Part shown: positions 1-11,143 of the stretch, one piece after another | Layout of the letters: every line of letters begins with the position of its first letter | Position numbering within the stretch: position 1 is the stretch's first letter | Assembly: GCA_018806985.1 (NCBI GenBank) | Contig: JADANN010000302.1 | Span: 186,001-250,000, forward strand | DNA from: Angiostrongylus vasorum | Lineage: Eukaryota > Nematoda > Chromadorea > Rhabditida > Metastrongylidae | DNA length: 64,000 bases | Reading direction: 5' to 3' | The notes under the pieces: generated by a model | Seen by the model: the letters and a program-made list of their open reading frames with translations, nothing else | What the model was told of the DNA's origin: nothing | The model's database searches: none | Translations under genes and position numbers: made by a program

Positions 1-1250
1 CACACCGCTTTCTATGAGTCCTCCACTGAGTATGTCGCGTGGAGACCAACCGCACAGAATTCACATGGAAGCGTAATGTACCCCTCTCATCAGAATAATA
101 GGCTAATATACTGCCCAATATCACGCGTGATAATGAGGTATTTCTCCCTGCGGTTCACTTTCGGATTCTTGGAATTGATCTAGAATGCCTCGAGAATTTT
201 GCGCGCTTGTGTTCTCGATTCCTGCGCTAGGATCGTAACCAGTACTTCAAAAATCTTCTCCGTTATGTCTCTGCGTCCTATGCGTGCCCAGTGGAGTATT
301 TGGTTTACTTATGCCGATAAGTGTTCTTTTATACGAACGCAGAGTGGTCCATCCGTTTCGCCAGCGTATTCGTCACCGCACGCTTTACAAGAGATCAGAT
401 AAACTGTACCCGTACTCATGCAATCACCGTCTCTACCGTTGGGGGCAAATTATATAGTGTTGCGTTGTACATAGACGGTCATACAGGCGATTGCGAACTA
501 GTTGGCTTTCTAGGGTAGGTGGTATTTCGATTATTCTAACCGAATTCTCTAGACCGGCCCTTCTTAAGCAGCGTGTTATAGCTGCACTTAGTTCGTTTGA
601 GATGAAGGGCAGGATAAACGGGACCTTACTATCGCTAGAGTTATCGTTTGGGGGCGTTGGGCTTTCCTCTACACCTGTCCCAAGCAGCTACAGTTTCGTA
701 GCCATTACAAATGGCTACTTGCCGTACCAATTTCCGGGACTCCTCTCTCTGCTCTCTTCCCGTGCACTTTGGTTGCTGTTCGAAACATGTTTCTTACAAG
801 CGCCCTTTTCGTGTGAGAGGGGTGAGAAGAGAGGGAATGAACCATGATGCTTTTACTACTTGGCTTCCGATACCACTTTATAACGTAGTTATTTTCGGAA
901 AGGTTAATTTGGACGTCTAGAAATGGAAGCTAGTTTTCTTTCGGTTTCTCTCGGGTGAACATTATATGCTCTGACTGTTCCTTCAACAACTCGAAACATT
1001 TGTCTATTTCCTCTTGTGTTTAGCAAAGGACAAAACAGTCATCTGTATATCTACAGTAGAGTGATGGCCAGAGATCGGTCACTGGTGCTTCCACCTTAGA
1101 CATAAACGCAATGGCAAGACTTGGTGCAGTTGTCCCATTGCCAACCCTTTTATTTGAGCGCAGTACTTTCCGGACGATCTGAAGATTGAGCAGCTCAAGC
1201 ATTCTTTTTGAGAGAGCCATCAACTGCTCTATCTTGAAGCCGTACATGTT
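1..1250 (-). pseudogene. Penelope-like element PLE-1, left arm (decayed RT to GIY-YIG region)
   Basis: This is the 3' half of a Penelope-like retroelement read on the minus strand and cut by the window start. Around 1020-1247 the reverse transcriptase palm is readable: the segment ends with the catalytic box RYTDDCF, preceded by the motif APSLAIAFMSK. Past a stop, the thumb region (WYRKPSSK near 860-890), the linker and the GIY-YIG endonuclease (about 100-420, GTVYLISC and the C-terminal end) can be followed only with frameshifts. PLEs encode a reverse transcriptase fused to a GIY-YIG endonuclease. The catalytic DD is intact, but the frame is broken, so the copy is dead. It is mirrored by the plus-strand copy that starts near 1251. 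Confidence 0.85.
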
Positions 1251-1992
1251 TATTTCTCCTTCGTGTTATATAAGGAGTTCGAATATAGTTTGCATTGCGG
1301 AGTCATTCGACACGTTTATATAAAGAACGTCCAAATTAACCTGTCAGAAGACGGCTACATTACGAACTGGTACCGAAAGCCAAGTAGTAAAAAACATCTT
1401 GATTCATTATCTCTCCTCTCATTCCTCACACACGAAAAGGGTGCTTGTAAGAAACATGTTTCGAACACCCACCAGCCTATGTACAGGAAGAGAGCAGAAG
1501 GTAGAATCCCGGAACCTGGTGCTGGGGAAATAGCCATTTCCAATGCCTACGGAACTGTAGCTGCTTGGGACAGGTGTAGAGGAAAGCCCAAGCGCCCAAA
1601 CGATAACTCTAGCGATAGTAAGGTCGTCCCGTTTATCCTGCCCTTCATCTCATACGAACTAAGTGCAGCTATAAAACGCTGCTTAAGAAGGGGCGTTTTA
1701 GAGAATTCGGTTAGAATAGTCGAAATACCACTGAGCACTCTAAAAGCCAACCAGTTCGCAACCGCCTGTATGACCGTCTGTGTACAACGCAAAATTGTGT
1801 AATTTGCCCCAATGATAGAGACGGTGACTGCATAAGTTCGGGTACAGTTTATCTGATCTCTTGTGTGTGGGGACGAATACGTTGGCAGAACGGGTAGACC
1901 ACTCTGCGTTCGTATAAAAGAACACCTAGTCGGCAAACGTAAGCCAAATACTCCACTTGGCACGCATACGACGCAGAGACATAACGGAAAAA

Positions 1993-2127
1993 AGATCGAT
2001 AGAACTAGCTGAGAGACAGGCGAAACGAAGGACCCGCATGGTGTGGTGGTGAACGCGTTACTCCCCCGGAAAGGACAATAGCTCGTTCGTTCCTCACCGC
2101 AGACACCTGCGGTCCGGAGTTTTGCAT
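1993..2127 (+). repeat. R4 fragment nested inside the GIY-YIG region of PLE-1
   Basis: From GATCGATAGAACTAGCTGAG to GGTCCGGAGTTTTGC the sequence matches other R4 copies, for example at 15608-15755. PLE endonuclease sequence resumes immediately afterwards (CGCGCAGGAATCG). Part of the PLE is missing at the junction, so this is a replacement or deletion-accompanied insertion, not a clean one. Confidence 0.8.
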
Positions 2128-2466
2128 CGCGCAGGAATCGAAAACACAAACGCGCAAAATTCGTGAGGCATTCTGGATTAATTCCAAAGACCCGAAAATG
2201 AACAACAGGGAGGAATGCCTCATTATGACGCGTGATATTGGGCAGTATTTAAGACCGCTGTTTTGAAGTAAGAGGCACAATACGCTTCTCTGTAAACTCT
2301 GTGCGGGTGGTCTTCACGTGACATATTCAGTGGAAGACTCACAGAAAGCGGTGAGTATGCGATTAAGCCATTCTATGTTCAATGTGATAGAAATCTGAGT
2401 TTAGCGTTTTCTCTGTTTGGTTATGGAGGTGTTTGGCCGAATAGATTGCTATCAACTTGATCTTTC

Positions 2467-2507
2467 CAAGCTCTGAGGAAGGCGAAATCCGCCGAAACGT
2501 CAGCTTG
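2467..2507 (+). ncRNA. Hammerhead ribozyme (intact core)
   Basis: Helix I is CAAGCT (2467-2472) paired with AGCTTG (2502-2507), six base pairs. The core CTGAGGA is at 2473-2479, followed by one extra A. Stem II is GGCG/CGCC (2481-2484 with 2490-2493) with a five-base loop. GAAAC is at 2494-2498 and the cleavage triplet GTC at 2499-2501. Helix III would be the self-complementary ACGT with no loop, so folding in cis looks strained and pairing between two copies is likely. Hammerheads are established components of Penelope-like elements. This copy sits in the 3' non-coding end of PLE-1. Confidence 0.85.
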
Positions 2508-2625
2508 TTCGTGAATAAAGAATAAAAATAACAACTCGTGTTTGCTCAACAAGAATACGAAGAGCTTTTGATCAATGCCGAGGTTAATAGAAATTCGGAC
2601 GTGGGATTTATTACGAGACGGACTT

Positions 2626-3735
2626 TGATAATGTTCTTGTTCTAAGGTTGTCAAAGGTTCCCGAAAGTTTCGTTGACGTAAAGTCCAGTTTGGGCCAAAT
2701 ACAGTGGTGATATACTGAGCACTAGCCCTGTTCTTTTTATGAACGAAGAAAATATTCACAGAATTTGGGAAAGATGCTACCAAAGATCGAAAAAAGTAGT
2801 AGCGCTGAGAATTTGGTACAAAAAGCAGAAGAAGAGCTTCGAGGTAGTGCATATTACGTCTTTCCAGACATGCATAGGTAATATATGGAAATTCTGTATC
2901 TTAGAGCGACCACATTTTCACCACCGCTCATTTTTCTGGTAAAGAAAATAAGTCACTGGTTTAAAACCAAAACCTATTTTTTAAGAAGTACAACAAATAA
3001 AGACAAAAAAGTAATGGTTGTATTTTGGGGAAGATGAGGTCACAGTAAGAGTGACTTTTTCTTGGAATCAGAACAGTTTTTTGCCTCATAGGACTCTATA
3101 AAGATCTAATGCTTTTGAATTTAAAGCCTTTAGAATAAGTGCAAACAATAATGTTTTTCAGTATTTGCACTGACGTTAGCTTATGCACATCAGAACTAAC
3201 CGATGTCGAAATTCTCAGCGAAGGTCGTGCTTATGCAAGGCTAGCCTTTCGTTATTCAGCCTATTGTAAGGTTGATTACAGTCGGTAAGATCTTAAAATT
3301 CCGATCGTCGATATTATCGACGAGTGCTTTATGTGTGTGCCGATCGATATGGAACATATCACAACTAAACTTATTTCCTTCATAGAATCTCAGTCTTATC
3401 GTAGTCGTTTATGAAATGACAAGACAGTGTACAACTGCAATAGGCTACTTATTTCAGGAATTTCAAAAAAAATTTATGTGCCATCTTTGGTGATTTTTTC
3501 TTAATATCTGAGCATTGATTAAGTTCTACGTTTAGATTTCCAGAGGATGAGAATTATTGCTGCATTTTCTTCACAGCCTTTGAGCCAGATCATGAGGTCA
3601 CTTTCGCCGTTGAATCAGACCATAGCAAAAAGGCAAGTGGTTTTAGAATTTTATTTGTTAGTAAACATGATATTCAGGGAGGGAGTGACGTATTGATTAG
3701 TAGTACTGTCAGTCAAGAAGCAAAGACACTAGTTT
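2626..3735. other. Unrecognised AT-rich DNA, no gene seen
   Basis: Only short open frames without recognisable motifs occur here, the longest being 67 codons at 2739. No repeat shared with the rest of the window was noticed. Confidence 0.5.
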
Positions 3736-3739
3736 AACA

Positions 3740-3935
3740 TCAATACATTCCCAGCGCTCTACTCTAATCCACGTGAGAACTCCTCAACCCGGCTATCTCC
3801 AAGATTGCAAGGAGAATCGAGTCAACCAGCATTCTACAACATTCATAAAAAAAGAAGAAATCCTCAACCATTAGCCGAACAACAAGTGAGATGTTCACAG
3901 ACCATTATGGATGATGAATCCAGGGAAAAAAAATC
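3740..3935 (+). repeat. SINE-B, 5'-truncated copy
   Basis: The middle and tail of SINE-B are present: the AGAATCGAGTCAACCAGCAT block at about 3813, the TCCTCAACC block, and a degenerate tail. The tRNA-like head is missing. The spacing matches the full copy at 45325-45695. Confidence 0.65.
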
Positions 3936-4288
3936 GAATTCAAGAAATACTGGAATCGGTACAGTAAATGCGATGATCGGATTATGTAGAAAAAAAATTT
4001 ACATGATGAGGAAGCCTGTAGCATACCAGTTAGGGGTACAATGCAATACTCACAGTCAGCCGTTGGTTAAATCCCGAGCCCGGGGCCCACCCATGCACTC
4101 CATCCCTCCGGTATCGGCAAATTGCAATCAGGCTTGTTTGGTACAATAAACACCCTGAATTATACGTCAGTAGGTCATCGCAAGTAATTGTGAAGGCCAA
4201 ATGTGGGCAACAAGAAAGAAAATCTCTGTTACAGAAGCCATGCAACGGTTTTTCATACAGAAATATAGACGAAAAATTAGTAGGATAC

Positions 4289-4365
4289 GCAGTAATTCCC
4301 AAGGGCGACTTTCTATTAACATCGGCTGCAGTAGTTCCCAAGGGCGCCTTACTATTAACATCGGC
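4289..4365. repeat. Tandem duplication of a PLE terminal unit
   Basis: Two units of 39 and 38 bases, 4289-4327 and 4328-4365, both contain the PLE end motif CTATTAACATCGGC. They differ at a few bases. They abut the PLE end that continues to 4900. Confidence 0.8.
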
Positions 4366-4900
4366 ATTGATCAAATAAATCACTGCATCCTTGATGAGCA
4401 AGCATGAGCTCATTTAGTGACGAAAAAGTTTACGTTTCGGCAGATGTCTCCTTCATCAGAGCATGGAAAAGTCAGGTTGACTGCGATCTACTCGGCCAAA
4501 CACCTCCATAACTAAAACAGAAAAAACACGAAACCAATATTTCAAGCGCAATGAAAATAAAATAGCTTCTTCGCTCACTCACCGTCTTCTATGAGTCTTT
4601 CACTGAGGATTTCAAGTGGAGACCAACCACACAAAGTTCACATAGGAGCGTAATGTGCCTCTCTCACATTAAAATATGAGTCTTAAATATTGTGTGAGAT
4701 CACATGTGATAAAAAAGGCATTTCTTCCTGCAGTTGTTTTTTTGGGTTCTTGGAATTTATTCAGAATGCTTCGGGAGCTGCCCCTGAGGTTTTCGATTCC
4801 TACAGGAGGATGGTAACTTGTAGTTCAAAATCTTCTCCTTTATGTCTCTCTTTCCTATGTGCGCCTAGGTTAAGTTTACATTTCAGAATTGCAGGGTACG
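4366..4900 (-). pseudogene. PLE-4, 3' end fragment with decayed GIY-YIG C-terminus
   Basis: Read on the minus strand this matches the 3' part of PLE-1: the non-coding end with a hammerhead-like motif, the CTTTCTATGAGTC block (4585 here, near 8 in PLE-1), then the last part of the endonuclease around 4690-4900. No open frame of useful length remains. Confidence 0.75.
4425..4465 (-). ncRNA. Decayed hammerhead motif of PLE-4
   Basis: On the minus strand CTGATGA (4453-4459), GAAAC (4434-4438) and GTA (4431-4433) are kept. Stem II and helix I no longer pair well, so self-cleavage is unlikely. Confidence 0.55.
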
Positions 4901-4904
4901 CCTA

Positions 4905-5680
4905 ACACACACTTTTAACTTGAGGAGGGTTAGTGGCTTTCGGAACTGCGCAATAATTTTCGGGTTCTGTCACCTATAAAAGATCTGCAAGTGTCGAACT
5001 GAATGTTGTGGTAGAATAAAAAGTTACTGCAGCTATTCCTGTTGATACAGTATGAATAGTTTGAGTTTTTTAACTAAGATTGCTTTATTCACGCATTATC
5101 GCCAAGCTTGGTAAAAGCTGCTAAGAGCTCTTGATTAGGTGCAGATGGGTAGAGTGGTAGGTGTTGCGGGAATGGCGGTGAATGACAGGCTGTCATTACT
5201 CATCTACTCTTCTGAAAGATTATTGTTTACGGAGAGATTACGGTTCATATTCATCGTTTAAGGTAAATCGACCAGTGTCAGTACAAAACCTTTTTGATAG
5301 AGCACATGGATTGTCAACCCTCGCCGATGAACACTCAGCATGGGTCGTCGATGTTAGTCGAATTGAATTATTCATTAGAAAAATCTAGTAAAAGACCAGG
5401 CATTCAATTCGTTTCCTAATTTGGTTGCAATCAATGGAAACTGTGAAAAATGAATTTGCTGCTGTATCCGGATCACTAACAATAGTTGAGCTTCGCTACT
5501 TGTTCGAATTCGAAACTATACTCTGATTCTAGCAAAGAATAAACACATATACTGATACACAAATTTTAAGGAATCACCGAACATGTTACAACCAGTTTAT
5601 AAATCTGAACAAAGACTTTTGTTTCTGAATCGCATACAGTATGCCTAGAGAACGGCAATAATTGAATTGTTTTCAACCAC
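4905..5680. other. Unrecognised DNA, no gene supported
   Basis: An open frame of 68 codons at 5182-5388 has no recognisable domain, splice context or repeat match. Nothing else was identified. Confidence 0.45.
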
Positions 5681-5684
5681 AGTG

Positions 5685-6065
5685 GTGCTGAGACATTTGC
5701 AAAACTACGGACCAGAGGTGTCGCGGTGGAGAGCGAGCGCGCTATTACCCTTTCCGGGGCTAATGCATTCACCATCACACTATGCAGGCCGTTCCCTTTC
5801 GCCTTTCTCTCAGTTTTCTTTTACCAGTGCCATCAGCAATCACCTGTCAACGGGAGGGGAGCCAAATTGGCAATGAACCCTCAGCTTAACGCATGGTGTG
5901 GTGGTGAACGCGTTACCCTCCGGAAAGGGTGGTAGCGCGTTCGTTCCCCACCGCAGACCCTTGAGATCCGGAATTTGACAAATATCTCAGGGCCATTGTG
6001 GTCGTATCATGCATAATACCCTGCCGTTGAAAATTGTAATAAGCAGTAAATAAAAAGCTAACATT
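5685..6065. repeat. R4 inverted dimer (fold-back element)
   Basis: Two R4 halves face each other. The left reads TGCTGAGACATTTGCAAAAC (from 5690) and the right ends with its near complement around 5975-5992. Both contain the block found elsewhere as GGTAATAGCGCGTTCG. The arms are about 150 bases and the centre lies near 5850. R4 carries tRNA-like promoter boxes (clear at 62490-62580), so this looks like a dimerised SINE that can form a long hairpin. Confidence 0.75.
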
Positions 6066-6489
6066 GAATTGTTTCCACTTTTCGCTTTTTTTGGAAGAAA
6101 ATCCTTCCTTCGTATCAGCTTCGTAGTAGGGCGGTTCCTTTAATACTTAATTTTGGAGTGGAATAATCGCCCGGTTTCCTTTTGTTGCGTAATGTTCTCC
6201 ACCGTATACTGCAGTGAAAGTACATCACTGAAATTTTGAAAGAAACGATGTATGTGTGGTATAATTTGCAAATTGTTCAAATTACACATATTTTAGGAAC
6301 ACACAGTCGACGTAACCCACTTGGCCGCTATTCATTCACTTGAAGTGCTAAAAGTCTGCGTACACGCTGAGAAAAAGATGAGCACAATTCGTATGGCGTT
6401 GAAGATTCCCATAACAATTGCCACGCTTATCATGTTGGTAGGTGAACTATGGCTATCTTTAACTTTTTATTTGCTGCCTGTTATACAAA

Positions 6490-6605
6490 AAGAGTGTTAT
6501 GTGAAATACAACCACAACCATGCTGAGATATTTGCAAAACCTCAAACCCGAGGCCAGATTCGAAGTCGCAATTACCTTTCTGGGAACGTGTGACCCACAC
6601 CACCA
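6490..6605 (-). repeat. R4 half-copy
   Basis: The ATGCTGAGATATTTGCAAAA start and the CAGATTCGAAGTCGC block (the B-box complement) match other R4 copies. The second half is absent. Confidence 0.7.
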
Positions 6606-7175
6606 CTGAGATCTTTACTTTACCTTACCTTTCCTTTTTCCATTAGAGCAAAAACTGGTTGTATGACAATGTTGTTCTTTAATCGAAAACAACGCCTATA
6701 AATAGAATATAAGGAGAGTTTGCAGCTCTGCATCATTAAAGGTGCTTCTTTTCCGAGTGGCTTACCGTATAGTGGTGGTCAAACTACGATGTACAGAAGG
6801 AACGCATCCCTCCAGCAGCGCTCCCCAACCACAGAAGTGCGATATTTTCATTCGAGGTCACTGTTGAGGACAAACAAGCGTCAGGAATCACTGTCATCTT
6901 AGCAACAATTTAGTCACATGCTGTTAAGTAGTGCCACCCTAACAATTCTCTCACAGTTTCCGACACCTCGTGGAAATAAAAAACTTTTCTAACAAAGCAA
7001 ATTATCAGGAATATCAAAATTTTGCTGGAGCTCTGCATGATTCTTTTCATGAAGACGGCTCGTCAAGTACTCAACTAGTGAAATGAAGTGTTTTTGATGT
7101 TTTCAGAGCGATAACTGCAACTTAACTGCTTTCATTATTGGTTTATACTGTTCCTTACTATTAACTTATAAAGCT
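6606..7175. other. Unrecognised DNA, no gene seen
   Basis: A 60-codon open frame at 6720 has no recognisable features. Nothing else was identified. Confidence 0.4.
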
Positions 7176-7440
7176 AAAAAGCTCTCGGCGTTGATCAATC
7201 CCTCGAGGGATGCGCTTCAGTAAGCATCGTTTGGAGGTGACTGAATGCTTTTCTGGCCTTTACAGTGACTCGCGGTGGCCTAGCGATGTATTGAGCCAGT
7301 GGTGCTATCCTTCCAGACAAGTCCGCTACCAATTTACCAACCCCTGAAGTATGGAAGGCTTTGTGGGCCATGGGCACAGGGATCGATTCCACGTGTGTGT
7401 TGCAGGGCGCCTCCGGCCACGGCGCTACGCGCTTCCTTAC
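7176..7440 (-). repeat. SINE-A copy (tRNA-derived), full length
   Basis: On the minus strand it runs from the tRNA-like head near 7435 to the tail at 7180 (CTCTCGGCGTTGATCAATCC on the plus strand). The family has an A-box-like TGGCGCAGTGG and a B-box-like GGAATCGATCCC. At least ten copies occur in this window, in both orientations. Confidence 0.85.
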
Positions 7441-8095
7441 AATTCACTTATAGTCAAAGAAAATATGAATTGTGATGCAATGCTGAAAATCAGGCATAAT
7501 TGTGAGACATTGTGATCGAAGATTTGGCCTAAATTTTCTGTTCTAGGTATCGCCACTGTTTGGCGATTTACGTACACAGGTCTACATTAAATTATTCATA
7601 TTTTCAATACAAACAATATGCTTTCTATATTTATGCTCGATTTCACCACCAAATGGTTTTGCTGGAACTCGGCCGAAGCTGTGTAGGTGTTACAATAGCC
7701 ATTTAATTTATAAAAGTAATGTTTACTTTTGTGTATGTGCTCGATAGATAAAACGATGCTGTAATAAGACAACAAGTCCGTTTTAGATACTTACTACGAG
7801 CTAATATTTATTATATCATCAACTAGTCTACTGATGACACTGGTATGTTTGGCGTTGAGCAGAGTGAAAAGGACAATCGCACCAACGCATCGATTCTACC
7901 TTGCAGCAAAATTGGTATAATTATTATTACTTGCAAAAATTTTCTTTTTGAGATGTTGAAGAAGTGAGTGGATAGAGAATAAAGTAGTCGCGTCATGGAT
8001 TGTAGTAGTAACAACGAATGCGGATGAACTATACTTCTATTTAGTCCAATTTCTAATATTTGTTAGGTGTTGCTATATTAAAGTCTCTTCATAGT
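7441..8095. other. Unrecognised AT-rich DNA
   Basis: No gene, repeat or RNA was recognised. Confidence 0.4.
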
Positions 8096-8097
8096 TT

Positions 8098-8310
8098 TAA
8101 TGATGCTGAGATATTTGCAAAACTCTGGACCGCAGGTGCCTATGGTGGGGAACGAACGCACTATTGTCCTTTCCGGGGGGTAGCGCGCTCACCACCACAC
8201 CATGCGGGTCCTTCGTTTCGCCTGTCTCTCAGCTAGTTCTATTGATCTTTTGCCATCATTAAAGTTATATTTCGCAACGCATAACCTGCCGCTAAAAAGA
8301 GTAGGCAGTA
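8098..8310. repeat. R4 half-copy
   Basis: It begins ATGATGCTGAGATATTTGCA and contains the TCCTTCGTTTCGCCTGTCTC and AGCTAGTTCTATTGATC blocks shared with 15608-15690 in opposite orientation. Confidence 0.75.
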
Positions 8311-8984
8311 AATAATAAGTCAAAAAATTCTCTTCATAGTATTAAACGCTTTTGCACACCTTGTTTTCTTTGGTATAGGAGACAGCTCTATTCCATAGAA
8401 GGATAACACAGGCTGGAAAATGCTTTGCCATTTATGCGAGCTTGGACGCCTAGTTACAATGGGACCATCAAACTTTTTCGAATTTCTTATCGAGTACGAC
8501 AACGTCAGAAATTACAGAAGCGTCCTCTATATGATTCTCGAGATCACTGTAGTCTACACTGCATCTCTCAGGATTTGAAATGCTAAAGTTGACCGTGCAG
8601 CAAATAACCTTGTGAATTCTCGCATTACGTCATATGTGATCTCAAACGATGTAACTACCTCTTTCAACTAATTACGAGCTTTGCTAAAAACAAGCATATA
8701 TCTGAAGTAAGTTCGGCGATTGCTTTGTACATAAATAGAAGCCAATGGAAGCTTTTCTCAGATGACTTCGAAATCCACCGTTGATCTATAGCAAACCGGG
8801 AAAAAAACACCTACAAGAATATGATGAAACATCTACTATTTTTCTAAAGAAAGTTCTATCAAGAACATCGTATTTGTTGGTTCTGCTTTGTATTTAGTTT
8901 TCGCGTATTTTGTTCACAGTGAGAAATCCATGTTCCACAATTTGGCCACATCTCAGTGTTTTACGCCTCATGACGATCGGAGCT

Positions 8985-9410
8985 AGAATGTTTCGAAGTG
9001 TGGAACTGCGATGTACAACAAGGGTTCATCCACCAACCGGATCTTCCAATAGAAGAAGATGTTCGGTACTCTCATCCGAAACTGCTATTGAACGTGTGAA
9101 GGCGAGCCATTGAAGAATTCAAGCAAATAAGTAAGCAACCTTACTACAGCTTCGTTTCAACAAGGATCATTAAATTGGAGACGATACTGGACCGAGTTAA
9201 ATGAATCGAAGAAGGGCACACAGCTACATTAGGATTCGAAATGGTTCCAAGTGAATTGACTCAGCATTCCTCCACTTTTTTGTTATTTCGTCGAAATTTG
9301 GAAGAACTATTTGGAAAGATCCGCTTATCATGAGTGATTTTATGGCCAGTTGTTTCATCATTGCTCAAGCAGCGCTCTAAAAATACGGATTTTTGAAGGA
9401 TCTTACTTAA
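8985..9410 (+). pseudogene. Possible decayed coding sequence of unknown function
   Basis: One plus-strand frame reads ELECFEVWNCDVQQGF, then a stretch including IEEDVRYSHPKLLLNV, and further RRAIEEFKQISKQPYYS and LFRRNLEELFGKI. It is interrupted only by TGA codons, at about 9086, 9200 and 9330. In random sequence of this composition more stops of all three kinds would be expected. I do not recognise the protein. It could be an old gene or transposon remnant, or chance. Confidence 0.3.
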
Positions 9411-9777
9411 TTGGAATCCAATCAGAACACATCAAGAACTAGACGCAGGTTGCTTGAGTATACTCTGGGAAGAGACGAGAAGTTTTCGTGGAGTAAACTT
9501 GACTGGTTCCGTAAAGGGAGCGAATTAATTTCAAAGAAGGGTAACAATAAGATGGGACGATGGTGTATGCTACGCGGCCCCCTAAATGAGTCAGTCACAT
9601 CCACACACGAATGTCGACTATGCTGATGGATGAAAGTTACGAAGAAAAAAAAAGGAGATAGTGCTGTGGGATGAGTGATGTGCTTTCAAAAACAACCTCC
9701 TTATTTCTTGTTCAGCAATCGCGAGGTTGTTAAACAGCATACATTTACTTCCATAGAAAAAACACAATACAATACAA

Positions 9778-9818
9778 CAGTAGCTGACGCTTCGGCAGGA
9801 TCGCCTTCTTCAGAACAT
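9778..9818 (-). ncRNA. Hammerhead motif, left end of PLE-2 (partly decayed)
   Basis: On the minus strand CTGAAGA (9807-9813), GGC/GCC stem II, GAAGC in place of GAAAC, and GTC (9786-9788) are seen. Helix I is weakened. It is the mirror of the plus-strand motif at 11144-11185. Confidence 0.65.
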
Positions 9819-11143
9819 AGAGCGGTATACCGATATACAATTTACTAGGCCAAACGCTTCAAAAACATTTCTATGATAAATACAAGGTCAACAGCTTCTG
9901 GGAAAAAGCTCACCGCTTTTTTTACGTGACTTCCTATGAGGAAGATTAGAACAGCTGATTATAGTCGCATTTGGTTGATGACTGCACCATCCCACATCAG
10001 AAATTGATGCGAACATACGGTGTCAGGTCGCGTATGACCTCAGGGCATTCATCCCTGCTATTTATTGTAGGGTTTTTGGCATTTGTCCAAAAAGTCTCAA
10101 GAAGTTTTTCGCGCTGGTGTTTTAGTCTTCTGTGCAAGGATATTGACTTTTACTTCAAAATCGTCCCCGCTGTGCTTTTGTATCCTATGCATGCCTAGTG
10201 GGGTACTTTGTCTTAGTTTTTCGTTTGCCATTTAGGTGTTCTTTTGTACGAGATACACAAAGGTCTGCGCCGTTTCGCCAATATATTCATCTCCGCAGTT
10301 ATTACAAGAGATCAGGTATATCGTACCTGAACTCATGCAATCACCGTCCCCTGCCGTAAGGGCAAATTACGCAATTTGTTGTCTCACATAGACGGTCATA
10401 CAGGCGGTTATGAACTAACTAACGACGTAGAGTTGCCGGTGGTATTTCAACTATCGCTACCGATTCGTCTAGACCTGCCCTTCTTAAGCATCGTTTAATA
10501 GCTAGGCTTACTTCATCGCTAATAAAGGGCAACATAAACGGGACTTTCTTTTGGCCAAGTGTTTCGGTTGGGCACGTCGCTCTTATTCTAAACTTATTTT
10601 GTGGGGTAACTATTTCGTAGCCATTGGAGATGGCTATTTGCCAAGCCAAGTTGCGCGATTCTTCCTTTAGTTCCCTGGTTGTGCACACAGAGGTGGCTGT
10701 TCAAAACATGTTTCTCACAAGTGCCCTCTTTGTGTGTTAAGGGTGGGAAGAAAGGAAATGAACGAGGATGTTCTTGTTACTTGACTTTCGGTACCACTTT
10801 GTCATGTAACAGCTAATTTGATAGGTTTATTTGAACGTTTAAAAACGGAAGCCAGTTTTTTCTCGGTTTCTCCCGGGTGGACTTAGTGTACTCAGACTGC
10901 TCGTTCAATAATTCAAAGCATTTGTCCATCTCCTGCTGCGTAGAGAAGATGACAAAACAATTATCTACATATCTGCAGTAGAGTAATGGCCGGAGATCGA
11001 GAACAGGGGCTTCTATCTTAGACATAAACACAATGGCAAGGCTTGGTGCCAGTCGCTGTCCCATAGCCAACCCCCTTATTTGCGCGAAATATTTCCCAGA
11101 CCATCTGAAAATCGAGCAATTTAGGCATATCAGAATACTCTTC

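Larger units (their letters stand above)
1251..2625 (+). pseudogene. Penelope-like element PLE-1, right arm (thumb, linker, GIY-YIG, 3' end)
   Basis: This is a plus-strand copy of the same PLE, joined head to head with the minus-strand copy on its left. The open frame at 1263-1802 begins in the RT thumb (NVQINLSEDGY, WYRKPSSK) and runs through the linker (FILPFISYELSAAIKRCL). After a frameshift the GIY-YIG start (SGTVYLIS) and the YVGRTGRPLCVRIKEHL block follow at about 1835-1945. A foreign R4 fragment then replaces part of the endonuclease. The non-coding 3' end carries a hammerhead ribozyme at 2467-2507 and the family's terminal motif (CCGAGGTTAATAGAAA) near 2577. The palm with the catalytic aspartates is absent, so it cannot act alone. 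Confidence 0.85.

Noticed and set aside
2421..2852. A 143-codon minus-strand open frame
   Set aside because: It is antisense to the hammerhead-bearing PLE 3' end and has no recognised domain.
4190..4413. Several overlapping open frames on both strands
   Set aside because: They run through the tandemly duplicated PLE terminus, so repeated peptide motifs reflect the DNA repeat.
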